Shown: positions 51,258 through 61,058, counted from the first letter of the stretch. The stretch: DNA of 64,000 nt from Terriglobales bacterium (GCA_035651655.1 DASRFG010000015.1:1-64000), one strand, 5' to 3'. Numbers and translations: made by a program. Notes: generated by a model not told the origin, from the letters alone.

Positions 51258-54200
51258 CTACTCAACCGATTCCATCAATGTCGGCGAGGTACTGGCAGCA
51301 AAGTTGTTATCAGAGCTGTACACCGCGCTCATGGAATGTACACCGACCGTGAGGGCATCAGTTGCAAATGAAGCAGTACCACCGGTTAGCGATGCGCTTC
51401 CGAGCAATGTCCCACCGTCGAAAAACTGCACAGTGCCTGACGCCCCCGGGGGAGAGACACTGGCCGTAAAGGTCACCGCCTGACCAAAAGGCGAGGGGTT
51501 AACATCAGTCGCAAGCGAAGTGGATGTAGCCGATTGATTGACTGTCTGTGTCAGGGCCGAGGAAGTACTGCCGGCAGTAGCGGTATCGCCGGAATATACC
51601 GCGGTCAGGCTGTGAGTACCCGCAGCCAGAGAAGACGTCGTAAAGGAGGCGGCTCCGGAGTTAAGTGACGTGGTCCCCAGCAGGTTGCTGCCGTCGTAGA
51701 ACTGCACAGACCCGGTTGCGGAGTTAGGCAGCACGGCAGCTGTGAAGGTCACACTCTGTCCATATGTTGAGGGATTCGCACCAGAAGAAAGGTTCGTGGT
51801 GCTGGTAGCCTGAATCGTAACTTGAGTGGTGCCGGTCACCCCAGCAAAACTTGCGGATCCGCTTGCCGTTCCTGCGGCAACTCCTTTTATAAGCCCCTTG
51901 CTTCCAGAAACGTTGTTTACGCTTAAGACATTGCTGTTACTGCTCACCCACTTTGCGGACGCTGTCAGGTTGACAACGCTGCCGTCGCTATAGTTTCCGT
52001 TAGCGATCAACTGCGACGCACTACCAATTGTGATGGTCGGACTTGCCGGTACCAGGCTGATACTACTCAGATATGGCACACCGATCCCCGTCAAGCCCAC
52101 GATATGTGGACTTGCAGGATCGCTATTCACCACACTCAAGTTAGCCGTTCGAGTACCCAGCGCACTTGGACTGAAGGTCACTGCGAAACTGCAACTGGTC
52201 CCAGCGGGCACGCTGCCGCCACATGTATTACCTGAAACGTTGAACTCGGTTGCATTCGGTCCAACCACGCTAACGCTAGAAATAGTTAAGGGACTACCGC
52301 CCAGGTTAGTGAGGGTTATGGGGAGGGGTTTGCTGGTAACGTTTGTGGCCACGCTGCCATAACCAACGGCCTTGGTGGAGAACTGAACATTGCTCCCCAT
52401 ACCGCTGAGGACCACGAGGCTAGGACTACTCGGGTCCGTGTCGCTGATGTTTAGGGTAGCGTTTCGCGGACCAGCATCGGAAGGGGTAAAGGTGATCCCT
52501 GGCGCACAGGATGCACCTGCAGCCAGCGTAATAGCACAGTTGTTGGTCGCGTTGAACTCCGCCGACGAGAAATTCAAGCTGTTGATGGTTATGGGTGCGG
52601 TACTGACATTGGATAAGGTCAAAGAAGCTTTATAGGTTGTCGGGACCCCGACTGGTTGAGTACTAAAAGCAAAACTCGTGGCTGATATTTTAAGACCAAA
52701 TCCGGCTCCGCTCAGCCCGATCTGACTGGGACTGGTGGGGTCAGAATGATTCACCACCATTGTCCCGGTATTCGCTCCGACCAGTTTAGGCTGGAAAAGC
52801 ACGCGGACGGTACACATGCGCCCAGGCTGAAGCGGAGTACTACAAGTATGGCTGGCGATGGAGAAGGAATCTCCGTTGGCTACGATGCTGTTAATGGTAA
52901 CCGGTCCTTGACTTACATTGGTTATAGAAACGGTAAGGGGCGCACTGACGGTGTTCAATAGCCGGCCGGCAAAACTAAGAGATGCCACATTAAAGGAAAG
53001 GACGCTCGGGGGCGAGGCCGCAGTGGTGAACGTTACCATGCTCGCAACGGAGGGCACACCATTGCTGTTGATTAGGAACAGCATATAGGGTCCAGGCGGG
53101 GCCAAATTGTTACTTGCAGGTGCGGTGATGTTCAATCCCCCGGGGGCCTGGGTAAACGTCAGGTGATTGATGCGCTGGCCCATGTTGAAGGTGTGGGTCA
53201 CCGACGAGGGTGCGATCCAGTTGACACTGTTGATGCTGGCAGCGTCATTAGTGGCGACGAAGAAGGTCTGTCCGGGATTCACCGATGTGGGAGCGGATTG
53301 GATCACAGGTCGCGGCCCCTTAAATAAATAAGGAGGAGAGAAGACCTCAGCACTTGCATAGCGACCTCCGGCAGACAAAACGCGCCCATCCGGCAAAAGC
53401 ACTGCAATCGAGTGATATCCGCGGTACACGCTGAGACTCGCAAGGGTCGTCCAGGTGTTGGTCTTTGGATTCCACAGTTCAGTCGGCAAAACCTGCTGAC
53501 TTGGATCGTCGAATCCGGGTGCGCTAGATCCGCCCGAAACAAATACCGTTCCATCCGGCAGCAGAGTTGCATTGTGCTGGCGACGAGCCACCGACATGGG
53601 CGCAGCGTACTGCCATTGCGGCGAGCTCGCGGTGAGATCTATGGTCTCAGTTGTAGCGGTGGGAGGATTACCACCACCGGCCAGCAATATCTTGCCATCA
53701 TCGTACTGTACCGCTGGACCGTAGTCGCGAGGAGAAAAGAGAGTGCGAGCCACGGATGTCCAAGCCCCGGCGTTATTCGTATTCAGGTACCGAGTGTTGT
53801 AACTGGGCCCGGCATAGAATACCGACCCGTTGGGCGCGAGAAACATCTTTGGGTAGAGCGGCAATATCAATTGGGCGCCGGTAAGTTCCCGCCATGATGA
53901 AGTGGCAGTTTGCCAAACTTCGGGCATCGCGTAATTACCCGCAGCGGGACTAATCTCACCGGATATGACCAGAACATCTCCGGTCGCGAGGGTTGTGTTG
54001 GTCGGATACCAGCGTGCGCCACTCATGTTTGGCAGATTGGTCCAACTACCACTAACCGGATCGTATATAGCGGCACTAGCAATGCCATAGTTGGTGGATA
54101 TCTCGCCACCCGCTACCAGCAGTTGACCGCTGGGCAGGAAGGAATGCCCCGAGCAAAAAATATTGAAGCCGGCGGGCACCGCGGCAGTAACAGCGTTGGT

Positions 54201-54530
54201 GGCCGGATCCCAGAGTTGGGGGTTATCACCGAGGTCAAAAGAAGGCCAGAACAGCACCTTACCCGTCGGCAACATGTGGGCGTGCACCGCAAGAAAAGGC
54301 CAGCTTTGAGGAGCCGACCACTGGCCCACAGTTGCGGGATCCTGAGCCCGGCTGGGTAGCGCCGCCAACAACATCTGAGCCGAAATAAGCAGCAGCCAAA
54401 GTAGTCCCCGGACACTCATGCTTGGCATACCATAGCGGCCGATATTCGCCCGTGACGTACGGTTCCAGCGAACATTTGAGAAAAAAAGCCGCATTCTCCG
54501 AGACTGGGCAGGTTTCCGGCTAACTTCCAT
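51258..54530 (-). CDS. galactose-oxidase-like copper radical oxidase (AA5-like) with Ig-type tail
   Basis: The 1090-residue product has a GGAG 5 nt before ATG 54530; ATG 54419 would leave a more usual signal peptide ('MSVRGLLWLLLISAQMLLAALPSRAQ'). Residues 65-400 form a Kelch propeller and 400-503 an E-set domain (DUF1929). The copper radical site of galactose/glyoxal oxidases is intact: Cys126 ('IFCSGHS') and Tyr175 ('ARWYPT') for the Tyr-Cys cofactor, Tyr372-His373 ('GYHSIAVLLPDGRV') and His446 ('THTFNMGQR') as ligands. After it come three choice-of-anchor D domains (about 505-830), a Big_2 domain (about 830-910) and two Ig-like repeats (about 912-1090). It should oxidise alcohols or aldehydes of sugars outside the cell and make H2O2; the substrate is unknown. 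Confidence 0.85.
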   Translation of the reverse strand: MEVSRKPAQSRRMRLFFSNVRWNRTSRANIGRYGMPSMSVRGLLWLLLISAQMLLAALPSRAQDPATVGQWSAPQSWPFLAVHAHMLPTGKVLFWPSFDLGDNPQLWDPATNAVTAAVPAGFNIFCSGHSFLPSGQLLVAGGEISTNYGIASAAIYDPVSGSWTNLPNMSGARWYPTNTTLATGDVLVISGEISPAAGNYAMPEVWQTATSSWRELTGAQLILPLYPKMFLAPNGSVFYAGPSYNTRYLNTNNAGAWTSVARTLFSPRDYGPAVQYDDGKILLAGGGNPPTATTETIDLTASSPQWQYAAPMSVARRQHNATLLPDGTVFVSGGSSAPGFDDPSQQVLPTELWNPKTNTWTTLASLSVYRGYHSIAVLLPDGRVLSAGGRYASAEVFSPPYLFKGPRPVIQSAPTSVNPGQTFFVATNDAASINSVNWIAPSSVTHTFNMGQRINHLTFTQAPGGLNITAPASNNLAPPGPYMLFLINSNGVPSVASMVTFTTAASPPSVLSFNVASLSFAGRLLNTVSAPLTVSITNVSQGPVTINSIVANGDSFSIASHTCSTPLQPGRMCTVRVLFQPKLVGANTGTMVVNHSDPTSPSQIGLSGAGFGLKISATSFAFSTQPVGVPTTYKASLTLSNVSTAPITINSLNFSSAEFNATNNCAITLAAGASCAPGITFTPSDAGPRNATLNISDTDPSSPSLVVLSGMGSNVQFSTKAVGYGSVATNVTSKPLPITLTNLGGSPLTISSVSVVGPNATEFNVSGNTCGGSVPAGTSCSFAVTFSPSALGTRTANLSVVNSDPASPHIVGLTGIGVPYLSSISLVPASPTITIGSASQLIANGNYSDGSVVNLTASAKWVSSNSNVLSVNNVSGSKGLIKGVAAGTASGSASFAGVTGTTQVTIQATSTTNLSSGANPSTYGQSVTFTAAVLPNSATGSVQFYDGSNLLGTTSLNSGAASFTTSSLAAGTHSLTAVYSGDTATAGSTSSALTQTVNQSATSTSLATDVNPSPFGQAVTFTASVSPPGASGTVQFFDGGTLLGSASLTGGTASFATDALTVGVHSMSAVYSSDNNFAASTSPTLMESVE

Positions 54531-54739
54531 TTCATCTCCATCTGTGAATCGCTGCGTTGAAAACGGCAGGCTAGAATTCGTGGGAACAGGTGTTATACGT
54601 CAGTGTCGGTGTGTATCAAATCTAACAGTTATTGAAGAAATGTAAAACTCCTCGGCGTCCTGCGTTCGGGGGCCGGTCTTGCAATCCTTCTCCTGACCAT
54701 TCGTGGGTCGCGATGCGTAATCCAGAAAAACAGTAATTT

Positions 54740-54758
54740 ACCTTAAGACAATTAAGGT
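54740..54758. promoter_or_regulatory. 7-bp palindrome in the 514-nt divergent spacer
   Basis: ACCTTAA-GACAA-TTAAGGT (54740-54758) is a perfect inverted repeat midway between the oxidase gene (-) and the beta-helix gene (+). It could be an operator or a short hairpin. The rest of 54531-55044 shows only a local direct repeat of ACATCGA (about 55011-55023) and the GGAGGA ribosome-binding site. Confidence 0.35.
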
Positions 54759-55044
54759 GTTTTAGGGGGTTTTATGTTGCCTTCTAAGATTCTTTTTGAT
54801 CCCCGGTAATCCTCTCATGAGCCGTTATCGTGCTAGGGTTGGTTTTAGCGCGCCCCGTCTCCCCCAATAACAATTTTTGGCAACTATCTTTGGAGAGCGG
54901 TTATGGGAGGGCGCACTGAAGTACATGAACATCAGGGCATGTGCGAATGGTGCACACGCCTTGTCTCCCCGCCCAACTGTAATCTCGACCCCGAACGCGA
55001 ATAGATGGAACATCGAACATCGAACCTGCGTCTGGAGGAATTCA

Positions 55045-56553
55045 GTGGGCAAAGCGAGCATTTTCCTAATCCTACTTCTTCTTGCAATCGCTGAATCGGG
55101 CCTGGCGGGCACCATTAACGTCACAACTTACGGGGCGACGGGAAATGGGTCCACCGATGATACGGCAGCCATTAATCGCGCCGTGGCCGCCATACCTTCG
55201 ACCGGCGCTACCCTTTACTTTCCTTGCGGGACATACATCGTGAGCTCCACGATTGGACCGATTTATACCAGCAATACCACCGTAACCGGGCCGGCGGTGA
55301 ATCCCACCTGTGTAACGCTGAAAGCTACCGGCACTCGGAACTTTGAAGTACTAACGGTCACCGGCCAGGGCTTAACCGGCTCGACGTTATTGGCTGCGAA
55401 TGCCGCATTGGGTTCCAACAAGTTTACGGTCGTGGCCGGTGGATTAGCTGCCCTCGGCATCCAAGCGGGCAGTTACGTTTTAGTTTCCGACCTGCCAACC
55501 GGACCGGGTACGCCACCGATCAGCCATCAGCAATTGGTGCGGGTGATCAGCACTGCTGGGGACGTTGCCACTTTCGATGGCACATTCGCGCAGGCCTTTA
55601 CTTTAGCGGCGGGCAGCTATGTACAGAATATCTCGACACCCATCATTGGAGCACGGGTCCTATATCTGGCGATAGATGGGGGAACCAACGTCGGAACGTC
55701 AACTTCAGGGTTGACGCTCGCGATGGCGGCAAACTGCGAAGTCGCGCATGTCTCGGTAGCCAACGTGTTAGGCCCGGGCATCAATATAGATATGGGCTAC
55801 GGCAACAACTTGCATGAATTGACGGTCACCTCAAGTGGCTCCAAGCTCGGCGATGCGATGCAGCTCTCTCGGCAAACGGTCGCGACGGTCCAAAACGTAT
55901 TGATCAATAATTCTGTTGGACACGGCTTCGGTTTCAGCATCCGCAAGGTCCACATGAGCACTCTGTCCTACATCACGGCGAACCAACACGGATCAATTGG
56001 CCGCGCATTTAAGACCCAGCGCTCCAGTTACAATCTGCTCACGAACATAATCGCTACCGGCGCCGGTGGAGGGCACAACGGTATCAGCGTGACCGACCAA
56101 TCGACTCACAACACATTCGTGAACTGCCAAGGACTTAGTAATACAGGAAACGGAATCTCGACGTTTGGTACCGGGAACTCCAACAACAGCTTTATCAGTT
56201 GTCAAGCCAAGTACAACACCGCGCAGCAGTTCTATCAAGTTCCGGGAACGGACGACAACACCACCGTCATAGGTGGGGTCTTTTGCTGCGGTCGTGTGGC
56301 CGCTCTCGACATTTTTGTAATCAAAGACAACAATTTCCACCTTGAAAATGCATCCATCTACGACGACCAACATCTGGCGATTGCGGGCTTGGTTGTATAC
56401 GGCGCTCGACCGGCCATCTTCGGCAACACGTTTTCTGGACTACCTGCTACTACGGATATTTACATTCGGAGCGGCGATGGCATCTACGGTTCCAACAAGA
56501 CACCCGACGGGATAGACAAGGGGAGCGACCCTACGAACATCTTCTTGCCTTGA
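55045..56553 (+). CDS. secreted pectate-lyase-3 type beta-helix protein (paralogue 2)
   Basis: The start is GTG 55045, with GGAGGA at 55034-55039 and the signal peptide 'KASIFLILLLLAIAESGLAG' right after; the frame is open upstream from 54877 without a site. The 502-residue product has the Pectate_lyase_3 hallmark 'VTTYGATGNGSTDDTAAINRAVAAI', 'TLYFPCGTYIVSS' and a right-handed beta-helix. It matches paralogue 1 over the full length, for example 'HNGISVTDQSTHNTFVNCQGLSNTGNGISTFG' and 'GGVFCCG', then 'NASIYDD'. It lies just before exopolysaccharide locus 2 and is convergent with it, which supports a lyase or epimerase role on that polymer, by inference. Confidence 0.85.
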   Translation: MGKASIFLILLLLAIAESGLAGTINVTTYGATGNGSTDDTAAINRAVAAIPSTGATLYFPCGTYIVSSTIGPIYTSNTTVTGPAVNPTCVTLKATGTRNFEVLTVTGQGLTGSTLLAANAALGSNKFTVVAGGLAALGIQAGSYVLVSDLPTGPGTPPISHQQLVRVISTAGDVATFDGTFAQAFTLAAGSYVQNISTPIIGARVLYLAIDGGTNVGTSTSGLTLAMAANCEVAHVSVANVLGPGINIDMGYGNNLHELTVTSSGSKLGDAMQLSRQTVATVQNVLINNSVGHGFGFSIRKVHMSTLSYITANQHGSIGRAFKTQRSSYNLLTNIIATGAGGGHNGISVTDQSTHNTFVNCQGLSNTGNGISTFGTGNSNNSFISCQAKYNTAQQFYQVPGTDDNTTVIGGVFCCGRVAALDIFVIKDNNFHLENASIYDDQHLAIAGLVVYGARPAIFGNTFSGLPATTDIYIRSGDGIYGSNKTPDGIDKGSDPTNIFLP

Positions 56554-56663
56554 GCTATCGAGGGGCCATCGCCGGTCCAATGTCGCTAGCTTGAAACAGG
56601 TGCGAGAGCCCCTTTTGCCTGCTGCAATGAGGGACCCTCCGCCAGTGCAACGCTTCAGCTTGG

Positions 56664-57641
56664 TTAATAACGACTGTACATGGCAACCCCAGTGGCGGCT
56701 TGCAGGATGGCTTCCATGCCGCGCTTGGAGAATGCCTTGGTGGCGCTGGTCGGAACAAATATGATGTCTTCAGCTTGTACCCTTACATCGGGTTTTTGTA
56801 GCGCAAGCATTCTCTTAAGTGGAAGGTCCCTTTGCTCGGGGCCTTGGGCGGTGCGTCGTATGAGCTTGGCCTTGTTCAAGGCCGCGGTTGGATTCGTGCC
56901 TTGGGCCAAGGCGATTGCCTGCAGAACGGTAAGATTGTCATTTTCTAGCACGATGCCGCTGGGCAAGCGAACATCGCCCACCACATAAACTACACCGGCC
57001 TTTTCTACGACAATAGTGTCCCCAGGAAGTACGTCCGGGCTCTCCTGCTTGGTATCCGCTTGGCCGGCAAGGGTGGCAACGATTTGCTTCTGTGGCCGGT
57101 TGGGATTCGAAATAGTGACTCTTCGAGCCGCCTTCGGCGTTGTGCCCCCGGCAAGAGAAATTGCCTGTAAGAGATTACGAGCTTTCAAGATCGAGTAAAA
57201 GCCCGGTTTTTGCACTTCCCCCAGAACGTAAACCCCCTCGGTGGAGTATTCACTGACTAGAACTGAGACTTGGGGATTCTTGTAGAAATTCCCATCCACC
57301 AGCTTCTGGGCGATCAAACTGGAGGCCTGAGCAGGTGAGAGACCGGCTACATGTAACGCGCCGATCAGGGGAAGCGAGATTTCGCCTGAATTGCTGACCC
57401 GGGTTTCCTGCTTAAAATCCTGGACCCCATAGATATTTACCACAACCAGATCTCCCGATCCGATGGGCAGTTCCGAAGTAGCGGACGGAGTTTCGGGGAT
57501 CTTAGCGTCAGTCCTAGTGGCTTGAGCAGGCGCAGCTGAGGGGACTTGTGATTCAGACTTCACCTGGGCCCGGGCAAAAGGCAAAGAAGACAATAGCGCG
57601 AGTCCTAAGAGGTAAATTGCCGATTTATTAACCATACCCAT
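56664..57641 (-). CDS. polysaccharide export protein (Wza-like, SLBB domains), locus 2
   Basis: ATG 57641 has GAGG 6 nt upstream, so the 325-residue form is preferred to the start 12 nt earlier. The signal peptide is 'AIYLLGLALLSSLPFARAQ'. The Poly_export domain covers about 60-140 ('IGSGDLVVVNIYGVQDFKQETRVSNSGEISLPLIGALHVAGLSP'), followed by SLBB units ('VSVLVSEYSTEGVYVLGEVQKPGFYSI', 'AGVVYVVGDVRLPSGIVLENDN'). Unlike E. coli Wza it has no lipobox Cys; the protein contains no Cys at all, so anchoring differs. It should form the outer-membrane or periplasmic channel for polymer export, paired with the BY-kinase gene 21 nt upstream. Confidence 0.9.
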   Translation of the reverse strand: MGMVNKSAIYLLGLALLSSLPFARAQVKSESQVPSAAPAQATRTDAKIPETPSATSELPIGSGDLVVVNIYGVQDFKQETRVSNSGEISLPLIGALHVAGLSPAQASSLIAQKLVDGNFYKNPQVSVLVSEYSTEGVYVLGEVQKPGFYSILKARNLLQAISLAGGTTPKAARRVTISNPNRPQKQIVATLAGQADTKQESPDVLPGDTIVVEKAGVVYVVGDVRLPSGIVLENDNLTVLQAIALAQGTNPTAALNKAKLIRRTAQGPEQRDLPLKRMLALQKPDVRVQAEDIIFVPTSATKAFSKRGMEAILQAATGVAMYSRY

Positions 57642-57662
57642 AACAAACCTCAATTTCGAATA

Positions 57663-59927
57663 CTAGCTGTTGGTCGCCCTGGCATCGCCATAGGCGTAGT
57701 AACCGTAATAAGTGAAGTCCGGTGAGTTCAGATCCACTCCGTTCACCACGATACCTGCCAGTTTGGCGTTGGCGCTGAGCAGAAGATCGCGCGCTCGGAG
57801 CAGCGCCGCCTTAGGCGTTTGGTCCGCCATCATGGTGAGCAGGACCGAATCGGCGTCGGCAGATAACACCAGGCAATCACTCGAAGAAAGCACAGGAGGA
57901 GTATCAATGACTATATGGGTGAAGAGCTGGCGCCATTCCGCAATCTTGCGGCGGATGACCATCGAGTCGAGCAATTGTGAAGGCTGAGCAGACAGGGGCC
58001 CTGCGGGCAACACAAACAGATTGGGAACGCGAGAAAACTGCACAATTGCGTCGCGATCACTAATCTGATTAGCTTCATTGAGCAGAGTGCTCAGACCATA
58101 TTCCGAGGACAATCCGAGCACTTTGTGAATACGGGGGGCGCGCAAATCTGCGTCTATCAGCAATACGCGGCCGCCTTTTTGGGCGAGCACGACAGCTGAA
58201 TTGATGCTTGTGGTTGTCTTTCCTTCGAAGGGGAGGGCGGACGTGACCATGATGACCTTCGGCGGCCCCTGGGGGGACATTAATAAGGATGTCCGCAGGG
58301 CGCGATAACTCTCCATCAGTTCGACGTTGGGCTGAGCGTGAGTGATCACAGCCGAGGCGTCCCGGCTCTCGCCCAGCCTGCGTTTCCCGTTACCATTCCC
58401 GGCATCCTTGCCGTTGGTGGCTGCCGGAATCTGCGGGACAATTCCGATCAATGGCAACTCGGCGATGGTCTCCACTTGGCGTGGGGAGCGAAGGCGGCTA
58501 TCCAGCCGCTCCTGGACAAAAACCAGCGTGCCGCCGCCCACAAATCCCAATATAAGGCCAAGCGCCAAGTTGAGGGGAATGTTGGGTACCGAGGGAGAGA
58601 ACGGCGCCCGCGCATAATCAACTATGCGAATGTTGCCAGACCTGAGCCCTGCCGAAACTCCTGCCTCTTTCAACTTCTGCGAGAGTCCGTCGTACAGCTG
58701 TTGAGTGGATTCAACCTCGTGCTTCAAAATCTGATATTGGATGGAACGCTCATTAAGCTGGTTAGCAGCCTGCTTCTGTTGGTTCAATGCCCCAAGCAGC
58801 ATCTGCTCGCGATGGAGTGCCATCAAGTAATCGTTGTGATGACGCCCCGCGATCTTCTTAAACTCAGCTCCCAAGGCCGAGTCAATCTGATCAAGCTGAC
58901 TCTTGAGCTCGATTACCTGCGGATGAGCTGGACCCATCTGAGCGGTGGCACGTGCATAACTGCTGGCGATCAGGGCCTGCTGGTCTTTGAGTTGTTTGAT
59001 CACCGGATTGTCCGCAACTCCGGGTATTAGCTCAGGATCACCAGCAAGTGTCGCCTGGTACATTGCTTCTTTTTGTATCCGGTCTGACTCAGCGCTGGTC
59101 AGGTTGCGGTTCAGATCGTCAAGCTTTTGAGTAATGATGTTTTGCTTATCGTCCACTCCCAGGATGCCGTATTGCTTTTGAAAGCTGGCAAGTGCGGCCT
59201 GGGAAGTTTCAATCTTGGACTGCAAGCCTTCCAGTTGCTTCGACAACCAGCCGGAAACCAGCTGTGTGGACTCGTACCGGGTCTTGAAGTTTTGCTCGAT
59301 ATAGGTACGCACCAACTCGTTCACAAATTGTTCCGCAAGCTTCGGATCCGGACCAGTGAACTTGATCTCAATAATCGGTGTGTGGGGAACACGCGAAACC
59401 TCAAGCCGGTCCTCATAATCTGAAAGCAAGGTCATATCCTCCTTGCTAGGAGGAATGATGGGGGATGACACCAATTCGCCAGTCTCCCGCGGGGCAGGAG
59501 CGTTGCCGGGCCCGATTAGGTGTAGCTGTCGCAGGGTCTGAAGGACGATTGTGTCGCTGGTGAGGATTTTCACCTGGGCGTCCAACTGCATGTTGTACTC
59601 GACTTCATCAATCGGAGCGGAGCCTTCATCCTTGAACCCGAGCATGCTTTGGTTCTCTTTACCGACTGAAATGCGACTTTCGACCTTGTAACGAGGGGTC
59701 ATGGTAAATGAAACAAGGGCAGCCAAACCGATCAGACCCAGGGTGCAGGCCATGATGGTGCGGCGACGCCGGTACAGCATCTGCCAATATTCGACAATCG
59801 TAGGTTCCGATTGCCGGCCAGAAAAGTCCTCTCGTTCCATCCTGGCGGAAATTTCTACATCCGACGGCGACGGCCGCAGCAACTCGTCGTTCTTACCTTC
59901 AATTAACTTGCTAAATGGTTGATACAT
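57663..59927 (-). CDS. exopolysaccharide co-polymerase / BY-kinase (Wzc type), locus 2
   Basis: The 754-residue paralogue of the product at 6483 has a Wzz domain with membrane helices near 58-76 ('IMACTLGLIGLAALVSFTM') and about 460-480 ('LNLALGLILGFVGGGTLVFV'). The coiled coil lies between (about 225-430). The kinase has Walker A 'SALPFEGKTTTSINS', A' 'LLIDADLRAPRIHK' and B 'HIVIDTPP'. The Tyr tail is 'TYYGYYAYGD' (five Tyr, about 740-747), shorter than in locus 1. The ribosome-binding site is AAGGAAAG before ATG 59927. It sits between WecB and Wza in one operon. Confidence 0.93.
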   Translation of the reverse strand: MYQPFSKLIEGKNDELLRPSPSDVEISARMEREDFSGRQSEPTIVEYWQMLYRRRRTIMACTLGLIGLAALVSFTMTPRYKVESRISVGKENQSMLGFKDEGSAPIDEVEYNMQLDAQVKILTSDTIVLQTLRQLHLIGPGNAPAPRETGELVSSPIIPPSKEDMTLLSDYEDRLEVSRVPHTPIIEIKFTGPDPKLAEQFVNELVRTYIEQNFKTRYESTQLVSGWLSKQLEGLQSKIETSQAALASFQKQYGILGVDDKQNIITQKLDDLNRNLTSAESDRIQKEAMYQATLAGDPELIPGVADNPVIKQLKDQQALIASSYARATAQMGPAHPQVIELKSQLDQIDSALGAEFKKIAGRHHNDYLMALHREQMLLGALNQQKQAANQLNERSIQYQILKHEVESTQQLYDGLSQKLKEAGVSAGLRSGNIRIVDYARAPFSPSVPNIPLNLALGLILGFVGGGTLVFVQERLDSRLRSPRQVETIAELPLIGIVPQIPAATNGKDAGNGNGKRRLGESRDASAVITHAQPNVELMESYRALRTSLLMSPQGPPKVIMVTSALPFEGKTTTSINSAVVLAQKGGRVLLIDADLRAPRIHKVLGLSSEYGLSTLLNEANQISDRDAIVQFSRVPNLFVLPAGPLSAQPSQLLDSMVIRRKIAEWRQLFTHIVIDTPPVLSSSDCLVLSADADSVLLTMMADQTPKAALLRARDLLLSANAKLAGIVVNGVDLNSPDFTYYGYYAYGDARATNS

Positions 59928-59951
59928 ATACTTTCCTTGGGTGCTTGTCCC

Positions 59952-61058
59952 TTATTGCATAACACGAATTGACTTCTCTAATTCTACTGCAGGTCGTTGA
60001 TTTTTAAGAAGGATATCCGCAATCCGTTCGCTGGCCCGGCCATCCCATAGCGGCGGTACGGACCCTTGCTTTGCTCTGCCATCAACAATCTTTGAAAGTT
60101 CGGCGCGAAGCTTCGACATATCGTGACCTATAAGCACGTTTGTTCCTAATGTCACCGTAACCGGCCGCTCAGTGTTATTTCGGAGAGTCAGGCAGGGCAC
60201 CTGCAAATAAGTGGTCTCCTCCTGTATGCCTCCCGAGTCCGTGATCACGACCGACGCATGCTGTTGCAAGGCCAGAAACTGAATATAGGGCAAAGGATCG
60301 AGGAGCCGCAGCTGGTCAACATTCAGCCCGAACTCACTTATGCGCTGTCGGGTGCGCGGGTGAACAGGGAAAACAATTGCGAACTCGTCGTTAACCGCCA
60401 GCAGCGACTGCAGTATCTGTTTGAGAACATGGGAATCGTCTACATTCGAAGGCCGGTGCAGGGTAACCAATGCATAACGGTCAGGATACCCATTCTTCCC
60501 ATGCCGAGCTGCTGCCGGCAGGAGATGGATGAGGGAATCGATCATAACGTTTCCCACACGGTAAATTTTGTCCGGAGAGATACCTTCATGGAGCAGATTA
60601 GTGTCGGCGTCTTCCGAGGGAGTAAATAAGAGGTCGGCAAGCTGGTCGGTGACCAGACGATTGATTTCCTCCGGCATGGTGCGATCGAAAGAACGCAGGC
60701 CAGCCTCTACGTGGCCTAACGGGATGAGCAACTTGGAGCAGACTAACGTGGCTGCCACAGTGGAATTGACGTCCCCATAGACCAACACAATGTCCGGTTT
60801 ACGTTCCAGAACCACGTCTTCAAAGCGGCTCATGATCTCAGCCGTCTGCCGAGCATGACTGCCCGATCCAACTGCCAGATTCACATCTGGGGCAGGGATA
60901 TTTAGTTGCTGAAAGAAGACATCCGACATATTGGCATCATAGTGCTGGCCGGTATGCACCAGGGTCTGCTTAACTCCGCTCCGCGCTGCCAATGCGCGAA
61001 GAACCGGCGCCGCTTTCATAAAGTTCGGTCTAGCCCCAACAACATGAAGAATATGCAT
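59952..61058 (-). CDS. wecB: UDP-N-acetylglucosamine 2-epimerase (non-hydrolysing)
   Basis: The 368-residue cytoplasmic enzyme interconverts UDP-GlcNAc and UDP-ManNAc. The family signatures are 'VVGARPNFMKAAPVL', 'LVHTGQHYDANMSDVFF', 'VLVYGDVNSTVAATL', 'GHVEAGLRSFDRTMPEEINRLVTDQLAD' (with the catalytic Asp, Glu and His region) and 'SVVITDSGGIQEETTYLQVPCLTLRNNTERP'. It gives ManNAc or, with the dehydrogenase at 20547, possibly ManNAcA for the polymer. It is followed by the kinase gene after 24 nt and preceded by the DUF354 gene by 11 nt, in one operon. Confidence 0.95.
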   Translation of the reverse strand: MHILHVVGARPNFMKAAPVLRALAARSGVKQTLVHTGQHYDANMSDVFFQQLNIPAPDVNLAVGSGSHARQTAEIMSRFEDVVLERKPDIVLVYGDVNSTVAATLVCSKLLIPLGHVEAGLRSFDRTMPEEINRLVTDQLADLLFTPSEDADTNLLHEGISPDKIYRVGNVMIDSLIHLLPAAARHGKNGYPDRYALVTLHRPSNVDDSHVLKQILQSLLAVNDEFAIVFPVHPRTRQRISEFGLNVDQLRLLDPLPYIQFLALQQHASVVITDSGGIQEETTYLQVPCLTLRNNTERPVTVTLGTNVLIGHDMSKLRAELSKIVDGRAKQGSVPPLWDGRASERIADILLKNQRPAVELEKSIRVMQ

